Assembly: GCA_011799875.1 (NCBI GenBank)
Contig: CM022303.1
Span: 216,286,255-216,350,254, forward strand
Length of the DNA stretch: 64,000 bases
Source of the DNA: Thinopyrum elongatum
Taxonomy: Eukaryota; Streptophyta; Magnoliopsida; Poales; Poaceae
Reading direction: 5' to 3'
Made by a program: the position numbers and the translations under genes. Shown in pieces: positions 1 through 10,439 of the stretch; within the stretch, counting starts at the first letter, position 1, and each line of letters begins with the position of its first letter. The notes beneath the pieces were generated by a model. That model was not told the DNA's origin, ran no database searches, and saw nothing but the letters and a program-made list of their open reading frames with translations.

Positions 1-846
1 ACAATCTCATAGAAATCTTACTGTTCCTTGGTGTGAAAGCGGTAGTCTACAGCAGTTCTCCTCCTACTGGCATAGGGATCAGTCTGTCTCCAAAGTCTCA
101 GACCTGCATCCTTTCTCAGCTTCATATTTTCTGCCACAGGATGATCATCACTATGATCTGGAATCTTGGGTTTCAACTTTCTGAGCACTAGAGACTCTTC
201 TTCTTCTTGAGCTTCAGGCACTGGGGCCTTATTCTTTTCAGCAGCAGGGATGTTCCTAGTTGATCTCTTGGGTGCAGATGGTTTTGGAGCTTGAGCTTGA
301 GCTGGAGGCTTGGGGGCAGACTTGGGCTTAGATGGCAGCCCCAGTCCTTATGGCATCCCCCATAAGCTTCTGAGTCTTTGCAGGAGGTGCAACAGGCTCT
401 TCCTCCTCCTCATCTTCTTCATCAGAATCTCTCATCATAGAAGGTTTGCCAATGACTCTGGCAATGGTCTTTTTGACTCTCTCCTTCCTCTTCTTCTCTT
501 TTCTAGCACCACTTGTTGGCTGTGCTTGCTCTTGAGCAACAGAGGATTGCCTAGCTTTAGACATTGGAGCTCTCTTAGCAGGAGCTTTCTTGGGCATTCC
601 AGGCTTGGTTGCAGTAGCAGCATACTCTTTCTTGAGTACTTTCTTCTTAGAGGTCACCTCCTCCTCAACAACAAAGTCCTCATCCTCAGATTCAGATGTT
701 CTCTTCTTCCTTGTCTTGGTTGCTGCCTTAGGAAAGTTGCTGGGAGTGCTTTTGCTCCACTCATCATAGCTGCTTGAGGGACTAGAGCCCTCACTGAGGT
801 TGACCTGCTCTTCAGATTTGTTCTGACTATCACTGCCCTCTGACAT
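1..846 (-). pseudogene. Retroelement-borne charged ORF, frameshifted and interrupted
   Basis: An ATG at 846 (minus strand) follows a plausible intron acceptor and opens a protein very rich in Ser, Glu, Asp, Lys and Ala with acidic runs (a DEEDEEEEE stretch) and basic KKRK patches. The frame ends at 328. A second frame continues the same kind of protein, from about 340 down to a stop at 18-20, followed by readable codons to the window edge. I read this as one gene with a frameshift near 340-370 and a later nonsense codon. The style matches proteins annotated in wheat as putative plant transposon protein domain, carried by Gypsy elements. That link is from memory. The protein probably has no host function. 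Confidence 0.5.
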
Positions 847-999
847 TGCTGAAACTGACCCTGTGAATAGTTGGGTATAGATAGAGTGGATGAGCATCAC
901 AAAGTGCAGCTTATTTTGCAAAAATATTGAGACAAAAACTTAATTTTAGTTTTCTGCAGAAAGCATTTCGGAGCTACCGATTTGACAAACTCAGTGACA

Positions 1000-1800
1000 C
1001 TAAAGCACTAACAAAGTCTAAACACACAATTTTGGTCAGACCAAAATGTAGTTCGGTGACTCCGAGATGCTAGGGTTTCACAGATAAATTGATTTCGGTC
1101 GCATCGATCAGTACACTTCGGTCAGACCGAGTTGTACTTGTGCAATGGCCAGGGCCAATCGGTGTGACCGAGATCCTCAGATCGGTCGGTCCGAGATGAG
1201 TTCGGCGGAAACCTAACTCTAAGTTTTTGCAACAAATCTATTCTAAGGAATTCTTTTGGTGGATAGATCAATCTCATGCGTGGGAAGAACATAGGCATTA
1301 TACTTTGTGCAAGAATCAGAGTTATGGAAAGCACAAAGGGTCAAATCCGTACCCTAACTTGGTGACGGATTTGCTACGGTGGCAACGGTGGTGAGAATTC
1401 CGTTGACGACGGTGGGGACCAGTGACAGGGGATCACTGGCGACGACGGCGATGATCCGGAGACCAGGGCGGCAGTGCTGGGGCGCGGGCTCGTGCGGTTG
1501 AAGTGATTTTCAACTGTACGGGTACGCAGAGTATAAATACCCAGACGCTGTCAGTGTGACCGAGTGGAACTACTCAGTGGCACCGAGATGCAAAACTACT
1601 AGCAGTTGCTGCAACTCGGTGTGACCGAATGGTTCTAATCAGTTGCACCGAGATTGAAAACCTAGATCAACTTAATGATTTTGGTGAGACCGAATAGGAG
1701 TGAGTTGGTCTAACCAAAAGGCATTAAGAGGTTTTGGAAGTTAAGCCCTTGACGGATCGGTGGCTCCGAGTGCTCCTCACCCGGAGGGTCCGAATTCGAC
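1000..1800. repeat. Degenerate inverted TCGGTnnnACCGA motif cluster
   Basis: Short imperfect palindromes of the form TCGGT-N3-ACCGA recur more than ten times in both perfect and decayed form (for example near 1098, 1157, 1550, 1616, 1690, 1760). They lie in the LTR-like part of the 1-2503 element. Their spacing is irregular, so this is not a simple tandem array. Confidence 0.6.
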
Positions 1801-2503
1801 TTGTTCAAAATTTGTGATGTAGCATGAATAGAGTTTGAGACGAGAAAAAGCATAGATAGCTAGAGGGAGTACTTAGGCATTCTTGTCCATCCATTTGGCA
1901 AAAAAAAACCAAACAATCAAAGCAACAAATGGATGTCCTCGAATGGAGAAAATTATGCAACCAACATGCTCACACAATAAGATGGCAAATAAAACATGTG
2001 GCAAAGCATGCACAAACATTCTAGCATCTATCAAGCAATTGGCGATGACTAGGTCATCTATATATGAGTATATTGACTTAGGAGTCAAATGAGAACATAA
2101 AGCATTGTTGTGTTCACACCATTAGAGTTGCTTTAGCTCAATTCTTAGAGCAAAGCTCCCCCTAGATGTGATAACCCCCCTTAGAGGGATGAACTAACCT
2201 TGGGTTTTGGAGCAATATCACTAAGCACTTTAAGCAAGTAGACCATTAAGCCACACCTCATCCCCTTTTAATAGTATTGGCTTTCCTATGGACCCAATGT
2301 GATCTTGGATCACTAAAATATAAATGAAGAGTCTTGAGCTTTTGCCAATATGTGTCCTTAGCATTTTGAGGGGTCCACATCTCTAGTCCATGCCATGCCA
2401 ATCATTGAACTTTCTGAAATATTCAACTTGAATGGATATTAGTTCAATGAGCTATATGTTGTTATGAATTACCAAAACCACCCGGGGATTAGTTGCACTT
2501 TCA

Positions 2504-3065
2504 TAACGGCCCTCCACTATGTAGGCCAAAACACGTGCAAAATTCACTTCTGATGCATTTGGCATCGATGCCCTCAATTGCTAACCTGTTGCCCCAATCT
2601 GGATCACCTGCTTTTCTCCGGTGCCAAATTAACTCACGCAATGAAAAAACACTTGCGTGGGAGAGGGAGAGGACTGAGGCAATAAAAAACACTTGTTTGG
2701 TAGAGGGAGAGGCTGGTGTAGTTGGTTTGATTGATTTGTTTATACATGTCGGTCTGTGTGCACAACGGTGCCAACTCTCTCACATTGCTAGAGCGGTGCC
2801 AAAATCTTTTGATTTGACATTGATGCGTATTATGTGGCATACTTTTGAGAAATATGGCATCGGCCACATAGTGGAAGGCAACAAATGCCCAAGCTCTTCA
2901 CGTGCTCCTAGGTAAATGAGAGGAAAGAGAAAGAGAGAGAGAGAGTGAAAAAATATCATTAGCCTTAGAGCCAACCCTATCATATGAACGAATGATATTG
3001 GTACCTCTTGATGACACGGCAATCTTATACAACCAGTTGCTCTAATATGTTCTCTTCTTTTGCAG
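2504..3065. other. Non-coding flank, probably upstream intron of the FBD relic
   Basis: This stretch lies between the retroelement terminus and an intron acceptor at 3061-3065. The open frame across 2493-2915 starts inside the retroelement terminus and resembles no family I know. A GA-rich tract is at 2930-2945. No F-box or leucine-rich-repeat exon was recognised here, so the upstream exons of the FBD gene seem to have been lost. Confidence 0.4.
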
Positions 3066-3373
3066 ATAAAAAAAGACCCGAAAGTGAAAAATGTGCTGCA
3101 CTATAACAATCTCATCGAATTCCTTGATCTCCATCTTATAGAAATTGATTTGATCGACTACCGAGGCAGCACATCTGAGATTAAATTGGCCAGGTTCTTT
3201 GTTCTGGAGGCAAGTGTGCTCAAGGTAATGAGGTTGGCGTTCTCTGGCGCAACAATGAATGGCGTGCTGATCACCGCAAGCGTCTAAGCCTAAATGACAG
3301 AGTCTCCGCAGAAGCTGAATTTGTTTTTGAAACATCAAGTCGCCAGAGACTCAAAAATTTATTTTCCCATTAG
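3066..3373 (+). pseudogene. Last exon of an F-box/FBD-domain gene, frameshifted
   Basis: After a good acceptor (TTCTTTTGCAG, ending 3065) the frame encodes the FBD pattern seen at the C-terminus of many plant F-box/LRR proteins: a segment like IDLIDYRGSTSEIKLARFF, then VLKVMRLAF. At about 3250 the frame is lost and the adjacent frame continues the family pattern (NNEWRADHRKRLSLNDRVSA, then FVFETSSRQ) to a TAG at 3371-3373. One base deleted near 3250 explains this. FBD proteins are usually SCF ubiquitin-ligase substrate receptors, but here the F-box and LRR part is absent. It is an orphaned C-terminal exon and almost certainly non-functional. Confidence 0.7.
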
Positions 3374-3623
3374 TGACTTGTCAGGGCAGTGGCTTTTAGT
3401 TTGTACGATAATGCTGCATCCACCTAAAGTAACGAAAGTTCTTACGTAAACTTCCTAATAATTCCCTCTTCGTAGGTGCAGCATTACTCCTAGCATTTGT
3501 AATATCAGTTTAAAACTTGTAATATTACGACTATCCAGCACGAGGTACTATGTTACGATAAATGTTCATGTGCATAGGTGCGGCAACGATATACCCATTA
3601 CTCGAGTACAATATTTATTATTA
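3374..3623. other. AT-rich non-coding DNA after the FBD relic
   Basis: Probably the old 3' untranslated region. No ORF, repeat or terminal structure was seen before the Helitron-like relic that starts at 3624. Confidence 0.4.
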
Positions 3624-3852
3624 CCAGCAAGAGGCCCATGCGTTGCACGGAACATCAAGATGCATTTATACGAGCTGTTTATCTTGTGGGAGATGAAGAT
3701 GAATGAGGGAAGGCCTTATCTGCAAATGTGGAGAGGGGTGCGGGTATCTTTTTGCAAAATTTCCATAGTTTGCTTTCTATCCGTCATATATAGATCGGAC
3801 GGTCTATATTGTAGGATGGCAGGCACACCATCATCACCAACTCGGTTTTTTA
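3624..3852 (-). mobile_element. Helitron-like relic, minus orientation
   Basis: The minus-strand 3' end shows the short hairpin CCGTGCAACGCATGG followed about ten bases on by CTGG, a decayed form of the CTAG end of Helitrons. The body (ATGAATGAGGGAAGGCC, GGGTATCTTTTTGCAAAA, GATCGGACGG) recurs at 3853-4040 and, inverted, at 33897-34110. The far end reads AACTCGGTTTTTTA. No coding capacity. Assignment to Helitrons rests on hairpin plus CTAG only. Confidence 0.45.
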
Positions 3853-4267
3853 CTAGCAAGATGCCCGTGCGTTGCACGGAACATCAATATGCATTTGTAT
3901 GAGTAGTTTATCTTGTGAGAGAAAAGGATGAATGAGGGAAGGCCTTATTTGCAAATGTGGAGAGGGGTATGGGTATCTTTTTGCAAAATTGCCATAGTTT
4001 CCTTCCTATCCGTCAGATATAAATCGGACGGCCTATATTGTATGCGTTGGATCTAGATCTGACGCATACAAAGCAAACTGCTGCAGTTTTGCAAAAAGAT
4101 GCCCGCACTTGTTCCCTATTCACAAACAACTCCTTGTCGCTCACAATCAGCCTTATCTCTTCTCCACCACATCTAGAAGGCCATGGAACAATCTGGCATG
4201 ATGGCCGCTGCCGGCGCCGTCCACCCCCAATCTTGGTGTTCCGTGCAATGCACGGGCATCTTACTCG
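3853..4267. mobile_element. Two Helitron-like 3' ends facing outward (inverted pair)
   Basis: The left edge on the minus strand ends in CTAG at 3853 followed by T, with hairpin CCGTGCAACGCACGG just inside. The right edge on the plus strand ends in CTCG/T at 4264-4268 with hairpin CCGTGCAATGCACGG. The two halves share inverted copies of the block containing GCAAAAAGATnCCCGCAC. The unit is therefore an inverted duplication of one family, or two relics abutting tail to tail. No ORF of note. Confidence 0.45.
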
Positions 4268-5045
4268 TATAAGAAAAGAGTAGAGATACTCGTGGCAATG
4301 CACGGGAAATTATGTCGAACATGGCTAGTTGTAAGCAGGCTAGCTCTACAGCCATGATGATAGTGACTGCAAACGGTGAGGCTGACTTTGGTATGCCGAA
4401 CACGGCGCCTACACTCAGGTGTCATCTCTGGCGCAGGGTCTTATCACTTCACTGTGAGGAGCAGCACGTAATAATTTGACCAATGGGTAGTACAGTACTA
4501 CTACATTGGTAGTACTACTACTAGTACTAGCACCACCATCTGGATTTAGTAGTACTACCACCTCTGTCTGGATTTAGTATTTGACTAGCAATATCTAGTA
4601 ATGCATGTCACAAAAAATATACCACTCCCTCTATAAATAAATACATGGAGTATTGTTTTATTCGGTTTTGAACATAGTTCCCGATGATATTATACACTCT
4701 CCCTTCCGGTAGATGGATCAAATCTGAAATCTCATCAATCAGACTACTATTGTACTCACCGAGCGGTCAGCTTGGTAAGCTACCAACAAAAAATTGCAAT
4801 CAAAGACTACTATTGTACTCCCTCCGTACTGGTGCATTAGTCACATTACGAAAACCAAATAATCCCAAAACTTTTAGGCGCGGTGCATTAACTACCCACC
4901 TCGTTCCCTGTTTTTTGCCACGAAAAAAGAAATCACCCAATAGGAGACGTGGGGTGCGTATGCATTCAATGACTTGAGACTACTTAGCACAACATGCAGT
5001 GCTCAATTCTCTTTATGCAATGACATTAATTACAAAATACTACTC
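4268..5045. other. Non-coding, repeat-fragment DNA
   Basis: Contains TAGTACTAC-type short repeats (4490-4560), a CTCCCTCT fragment of a MITE end (4626-4640) and CTCCCTCCGTACT (about 4819). No gene was recognised. Confidence 0.4.
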
Positions 5046-5267
5046 CTACCTCTGTCCTGGTTTATTGGCCCCTTAGTATTTTGTGCCAAATTTTGACCAT
5101 AGATTTAACTAAAATAATAATAATGCATGTCACCAAAAATTGTATCATTGGATTCGTATTTGAACATAGTTTCCAATGATATTATTTTTGGTTACATGCA
5201 TTAACATTTTATTAGTTAAATCAAAGGTCAAAACATGGCGCAAAATGCAAAGGGGACCAATAAACCA
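5046..5267. repeat. MITE, foldback type
   Basis: Terminal segments CTGTCCTGGTTTATTGG and, inverted near 5255, CCAATAAACC; subterminal CCAAATTTTGACC pairs with GGTCAAAA, and the centre is a long palindrome around ATTCGTATTTGAACATAG. Copies of the same family lie at 32312-32505 and, shorter, at 21814-21938. The outer right end is decayed, so the boundary is approximate. Confidence 0.6.
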
Positions 5268-5392
5268 ATAAACATCAAAGTTCTCTCATTTTGCCCCAAC
5301 TTGGTCTCGGTGAGTATACTGCACCGGCATGGAGGGAGGGCCGAGAAGTAGATGGCCAACACACACGTGAATGCAACGCAGTCTGCACTTCA

Positions 5393-5400
5393 CATATAAA
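5393..5400 (+). promoter_or_regulatory. TATA box of the 5506 gene
   Basis: CATATAAA lies 106 bases before the ATG, which would allow an untranslated leader of about 75 bases. An ACACGTGA element (ABRE-like ACGT core) sits at 5363-5370, about 30 bases upstream. This arrangement is normal for a plant class II promoter and supports the gene call. No transcript evidence. Confidence 0.55.
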
Positions 5401-5505
5401 GGCTCCCCGCCAGTCCATCTACGAAATCCTATGCACCTACGCACCCTAACCAAGGGCAAGAGTGACCACTCCAATCGCAAGATCAGTTGACTAGAAGCTA
5501 GACCC

Positions 5506-6075
5506 ATGGAGGTGATGAGCGCGAGCATGAGCCGGCTATGCCAGATGGTCCACGACGCCGGCCTGCGGCCCTGCACCGAGGAATGTCTCCAGGTCGTGCT
5601 TGAGGACGCCAGGGCGAGAGGCCTCTTAGACGACAGCTTCGTCTCCTTGTTCGACGAGGTCCTCGTCGGCTTCCTCGACAAGTTCATCATCATCAAGAAG
5701 CTCGTGGATGACCTTGACGTACGCCTCCAGCCCACGCGCCCAGGCTCTGCGATGCCCGCCACCCTCAACGGCTTCTATGGTGACAACCTCTTTGACGAAG
5801 TGGTGGCCCTGCGACTGCCCGCCGTCGCACCGGAGAATGTCCACCTCGAGGTCGCGGTCGCCGTGCAGCGCCTGGCGCAGCAAGACACCATCGACATAAT
5901 CACCCACGTCTACGAGCAAATTGTCCACAAGGACTACTACGTGCAAGAGGAGGACGATAAGACGATGGCCTTCTTGGACTGCAGGGCAACCTTGGACGGC
6001 ATTGTTCAGAAGCACGTTGAGCTTGCCGCCAACGCTGCTGCTCCTCACACGTCGGTTGGTGACCTGGCGCACTAG
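5506..6075 (+). CDS. Single-exon orphan protein, 189 residues
   Basis: A GC-rich, uninterrupted frame starts at an ATG in good plant context (GACCCATGGAGG) downstream of a TATA box and ends with TAG at 6073. The protein is acidic, Val/Leu/Asp-rich and predicted by eye to be largely helical, with no signal peptide or membrane segment. The first 70 residues contain two leucine-rich helices (LLDDSFVSLFDEVLVGFLDK). The second half has another helical region (VAVAVQRLAQ, then VYEQIVHKDYY). I do not recognise the family and give no function. Base composition is far above the surrounding AT-rich DNA, and no transposon structure encloses it, so it may be a genuine low-copy grass gene. It could also be an old gene fragment that stayed open by chance. 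Confidence 0.55.
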   Translation: MEVMSASMSRLCQMVHDAGLRPCTEECLQVVLEDARARGLLDDSFVSLFDEVLVGFLDKFIIIKKLVDDLDVRLQPTRPGSAMPATLNGFYGDNLFDEVVALRLPAVAPENVHLEVAVAVQRLAQQDTIDIITHVYEQIVHKDYYVQEEDDKTMAFLDCRATLDGIVQKHVELAANAAAPHTSVGDLAH

Positions 6076-7577
6076 GGCGTGAGGATGTCGTTGATGGATC
6101 CGTATGTATCTTTATCTTTCCGTCAATTCCATGCAGTAGTATATTGTAATTATCTTACCTTTCGCATCAACTTCATAATTTTCGTACGTACCATGCATGA
6201 ACTGCGCCAGAACCAAACTTCTCATTACTCTAGGGAAAATTGTTATTTCTATCTATCGGTCGCGCCAAGGAGCAGAACCAATTACAAGTTACACGTTCAA
6301 AAGGAAAAGCCTCGCCCCTCTGTAAATTGCGTCTTTTCGCCATCCCTTCTATAAGAAAAAGGCAGTGCTCCTGCCGGTTCCTCAAAAAAAAGAGAAAAGC
6401 CTGCCGTGTTCGCGTCGCACCCCCACACGATTCGTCCGACATGCCGCTCAAGGGGGAATCCGTGCTGTGTTGCATTTTCACTTACAAGTGGGACCGCAGT
6501 TGAGCAAACCGACTATCGGCAAACCCCCACCCCGCCCACCGCGTGGTGGCTGAGCTAGAGAAAATAGGAGGGAGAAGAGATAGCTGTAGCATAGAGTCCA
6601 AGAAAATTGGTATCAGATGGGACTCGTGTGGGTGGCGTGTGCCGTACTGCTAGATGTGAATCCTAGTTATGGCCCATGCCACCCCACTATTAATCGAAGT
6701 GCTGGTTACCTAGAGCGAACACCACTAGGCCATACGATACACCACTAGTACTAGTAGTACTCACATTGTCGCGAAATTTCCTGGACTCCGTGCTCAGCCC
6801 TCCTCTCTCTCTTCTCAGCCAGCCAGCAGACGCGCGGAGTATGCCCATCATCTGTTTGCTCACATTTGGTCCCACATGTCAGTGAAAACGCAAGACGACC
6901 CACTGAACCTGCACATCTTTCACCTCGACGTGCTGGTGATGAAAAATAAATCCAATAAAGATCTTCGGTGGCCGCTTTTGGAGTTACTCAAGAGTAAGAT
7001 TCTAGTATTTACAGTTTAACCCAGATGCACAACACGAACTCCTACCTTCAACTAGCACTCCATTTTCTTGCATGACACGACCTGGATGCTGGATGTCCCA
7101 CGTATTGGCAAAAGGAGGAAGAACTCGACCAAATCTTCTCCACATTTAGACCGGAGGAGTAGGAAACACGGAAAGCCCTGTGCCTACATCATACGTACAA
7201 GCCCACCTCATGCTATCGCCATATTTCTCGGCCTTCATGTGACATCTAGCTCTAGTTGATGGTATACTACTACTAAGACTAACTATTGTACTAGCATACT
7301 CCACTATTAGGTTGGCTCTATGTGATGTGTCAACTTCATATAACCGGATGCTGGCTACACTACTACGGTACTCACACTCCAAGAAGTGACTCGAAAACCA
7401 TTCATAAATTGAGTTTATGACATGCATATGCAAATGTACCATTCATTACATACAACAAGTCATCAACACACAACGACAACGAGGATACATGTTGGATTAT
7501 AGATTATTTCCAACAAAACATTCTAGTAAATACTAAAGTTTTTATCACACAACAAATAACAAGCAATGAAATGAACT
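6076..7577. other. Intergenic DNA between the orphan gene and the DUF295 gene
   Basis: No ORF resembling a known family. CTAGTACTAGTAGTAC short repeats occur at 6740-6762. The part from about 7440 to 7577 is AT-rich and is likely the 3' untranslated region of the minus-strand gene that ends at 7578. Confidence 0.4.
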
Positions 7578-8971
7578 TCAACTCAACCAATCCTCGGCGT
7601 TGGAAACGCTTGCTTTGAACCATAAGTAAGCCTCTGGGAAGGGCCAGCTATTGTCAATATCGAGACCAACGCAGGACTCATCATCCAGGCTGAAGCGGAC
7701 TATATCAGGACGCATATTGTGATAGCCAGGGTAGGGAACCATAGCAATGTCCGAGGTATAGATACAGTTGCTTCTCATAAATGGTAGTAACGTTGTGCCA
7801 ACAGCAGCTGGATCGCCTTTCACCATCATTGGATAGTTTTGTCCAAGGAAGAGCGAGTTTTCTCCAAGACTATCAATACGGAACCAGGCAGAAGGTGCTG
7901 GCGCTAGCACACTAGTATCCATCCCGAATACCCTGCAACGGATGTTGGAATAGGTACGGAGAGTGCGACCATGGGAGACAACACCTGCTTCCTTAGTAAC
8001 ATCAGCAGTGCCCTGTATACATACAAGAAGAGGTGATCCATCGGAATAAGTTGCCAGGCGCCACTGAGTATGTAGGTCCTGCTCGTCATCATCACCATCG
8101 TTATCTCCCCCTTGGTTACAAATTTTTTCAAGTATAGGTGGTGGAATGTTCACAGGACCTTGGAAACACAAGAAGGTTAATTAGTACGGGGATACTAACT
8201 CGCATGCACATGGATGAAACAATTCTAATTATGGTGGAAGACAAATGTACCGAAACAATAAGGATTCCATGCAAAAACAGTACCATGAGTGGTGGCAACA
8301 AACACAAGACCCTCGTATTGAATTGCATCACAGTACTCATCCGTGTACAGAAATTGATTTTTGAGCAATATCCATCGAGGCGTGGAAGTAAGGACGGCAA
8401 CAAGCTTGTCGAAGTTAGCAACAACATGATAGTTTGTGTAATCCCAAGAGCGGTTGGGAACTCGACAAATTGCTATCTTCTGTAGACGACAGTCACCATG
8501 ATCGTATTTGAACCTATGTAGATCATCTGTGTGCTCAACCTCAGGGCACCCTGAGATTTTTGGAAGTGGAGCCCGGTGACGAGTGTACACATTCAAAAGT
8601 TCCCACTCGCAGTTGTACCCAATATAAACAACCCAATCTCCATTTGCGCCTGCCCAGGCCTTACCCTTAAGCGATGGCATCTTAACGTCGCATGTATCAT
8701 TATCAAGCGGCATCAACTTGCACAAGGCGAGGCTTCCGTCGTCCCCGCGCCAGCGAGCAGGGTCATGGCAAAGAAGATAGGGGAGATCAAACCGCTCCTG
8801 AACCCTTGGGTTCTTTGTAATGATGTTATTTGTTGAGTCGAGAATGGTCTTGAACGAACCTGCCATGCTAGCTGAGGTGATGACATCGCACTGATCAATG
8901 AGTTCCTCCACCACGTCATATTTCAGATCGGGGCAAGAATAACGGGGTCGTTTCCGACCTGCTCCCTCCAT
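7578..8971 (-). CDS. F-box-like KIB1-4/DUF295 beta-propeller protein, two exons
   Basis: Coding is complement(join(7578..8158, 8251..8971)), 433 residues. The intron (8159-8250) has a clean donor, GTACATTTG, after codon base one, and acceptor CCAAG; both sides join in phase to give ...PYCF-GPVNIPP. The ATG at 8971 is the first in-frame ATG; the frame runs further only through a TTG. Residues about 12-50 are a degenerate F-box-like helix region. Residues about 90-410 have the DUF295 pattern: KAWAGANGDWVVYI, YEGLVFVATTHGTVFAW, LGENSLFLGQNYP, RSNCIYTSD and the C-terminal AYLWFKAS. Grass genomes hold hundreds of such genes; some act with SKP1 in ubiquitin ligases, most are untested. Unlike its relative at 35089 it reads intact. 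It may be functional. Confidence 0.75.
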
Positions 8972-10430
8972 GGAGAAGACGATCGAACAATGGCAGAAGG
9001 AAGGGTGATGGCAAATGGAGGGAGGAAGAGCGCGCGACAACAGTTCCAAATTGAGAGGGAAAGGCGAAGAGGTGATGGACGGTTGCCACGGTATAGGAAG
9101 AGGCGCCCCGGCCTACATAGACGTCTGTTCGGAAATTGTACAAAAGGACTCGCCGTCGTCTCACTGACATGTTGGAATGGGAACACATGTCAACGAAACA
9201 TGGTGTGTCATTTCTCGTGCAAAATGCGATCTGGCCGCGTTGGCCCGAGGTGCCGCATTATTTCTCGACTTTATTTTTTTAATTAATGACATGCCATTCA
9301 GTTTTGAAGCACAACTAATTGTTACTGTATGCAGAGAAAATATAAACTACTCTACCACTACTCCACCTCTAGTACTAGTATAAAAAAAGATATATAGGCT
9401 GGAGCTTAGCGCTTGCTTGCTAAGGGCCGCCCACTTGCTTCTCACACTATCACCCTCTCTCCAGATCTAAAAAAGATGGCGGTGTCCCCTCTCTCTCCCT
9501 CCTCACAGGTGGTCACAGATCCGCCAGGATCCCATCCGCCGGGGAAGAAAATGACGTGCAGCGTTGACGCACTCGTCGTCGGCGAGCGAGGTGACACACT
9601 GACGATAAGGCCATCCTCTCAGACCTAGCGCCCACGTGGGATGGCCTCCATCCCCAAGCTCGCTGCCGTAGTGTGTGCGGAGGACGACGACCACGAGTGA
9701 AGCCACTTCCCGCCAACCCTCAGGTATGCTACCTCTTTTCGAACCATAATCTTGTTCTATTGCCCCCATCTGCCATGTCGCTGCATGTGGTTCTTTTTCC
9801 ACTCCACCATCTCCCCAATTTGCTATCCTCTGCTCTGCTGGTCACACAGACAAAAACCTTAATTTGCACTATTAAAGGAAACCCTACTTCATGCAGACTA
9901 ATCCATGTCTGGGTTGAATAAGGAAAGGAAGGGAGAAAGTACTGTCGAAGAGACTAGGTATCGAACCCGCATCTAGGTTGAAAAGGGGAAAATCAGTAGC
10001 TAAGGAACAAGTCTCGTGTCTCTTGGTTGAAAAAGCATAGAAAGGCATGACAACGCAATAGAGAATGACCAGGTCGATCGGTTTGTTGTCCTCACATAGG
10101 AAAAAGGTGGCTAAAGAGAACAAAAATCGGACGTAATCCACATATGCTGCCTGGATATTTGTTGCTCTGGGCAACCATCCCTCCCTCACCACTCTATGCG
10201 TCTGTGGAGGTACATTGTACTGGTGCACCCACTGTTCGAATGGGCCTCCCAGGCTCTTATTGCCACTTTTTTGTTGTTAGTATAACGCCACCGGTAAAGT
10301 CAAGCAATGCTACTGCTAAAGTGGTGCCACATTTAACTAATGTCGCACTCAGTCTAATGCCACCGATAAATTTAAGCAACGTCGTTTAATGTCACTGGAT
10401 TATTTCAGGGTTAGCTGTTGATTGTGGATG
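8972..10430. other. Promoter side of the DUF295 gene and low-complexity intergenic DNA
   Basis: The first 200 bases are GC-rich and are the likely 5' leader and promoter of the minus-strand gene. Between 9410 and 9720 short GC-rich frames open on both strands, but none matches a family. From 9900 the DNA is AT-rich with no gene. At 10270-10390 the phrase ACGCCACCGGTAAA recurs in decayed form three times (AATGCCACCGATAAA and others). Confidence 0.35.
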
Positions 10431-10439
10431 TATTAAAGA

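Larger units (their letters stand above)
1..2503 (-). mobile_element. 5' part of a Gypsy-like LTR retroelement, cut by the window edge
   Basis: Read on the minus strand, the element begins at 2503 with TGAAAGTGCAACT, the kind of LTR start I associate with abundant Triticeae Gypsy families. It runs left through an LTR-like region with many short TCGGTnnnACCGA motifs (about 1000-1800), a TATA-like TATTTATA near 1530, and then a lysine/glutamate-rich ORF. The second LTR lies outside the window, so no target duplication can be tested. I did not find a clear primer site, so the LTR's inner boundary is not set. Family name not assigned. Confidence 0.5.

Noticed and set aside
8972..9049. N-terminal extension of the DUF295 gene
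   Set aside because: The upstream codon is TTG, not ATG. The first in-frame ATG at 8971 gives the usual family start.
9940..9995. TCGAACCCGC phrase resembling a tRNA T-arm
   Set aside because: No matching acceptor stem, D-arm or anticodon arm could be drawn around it on either strand.
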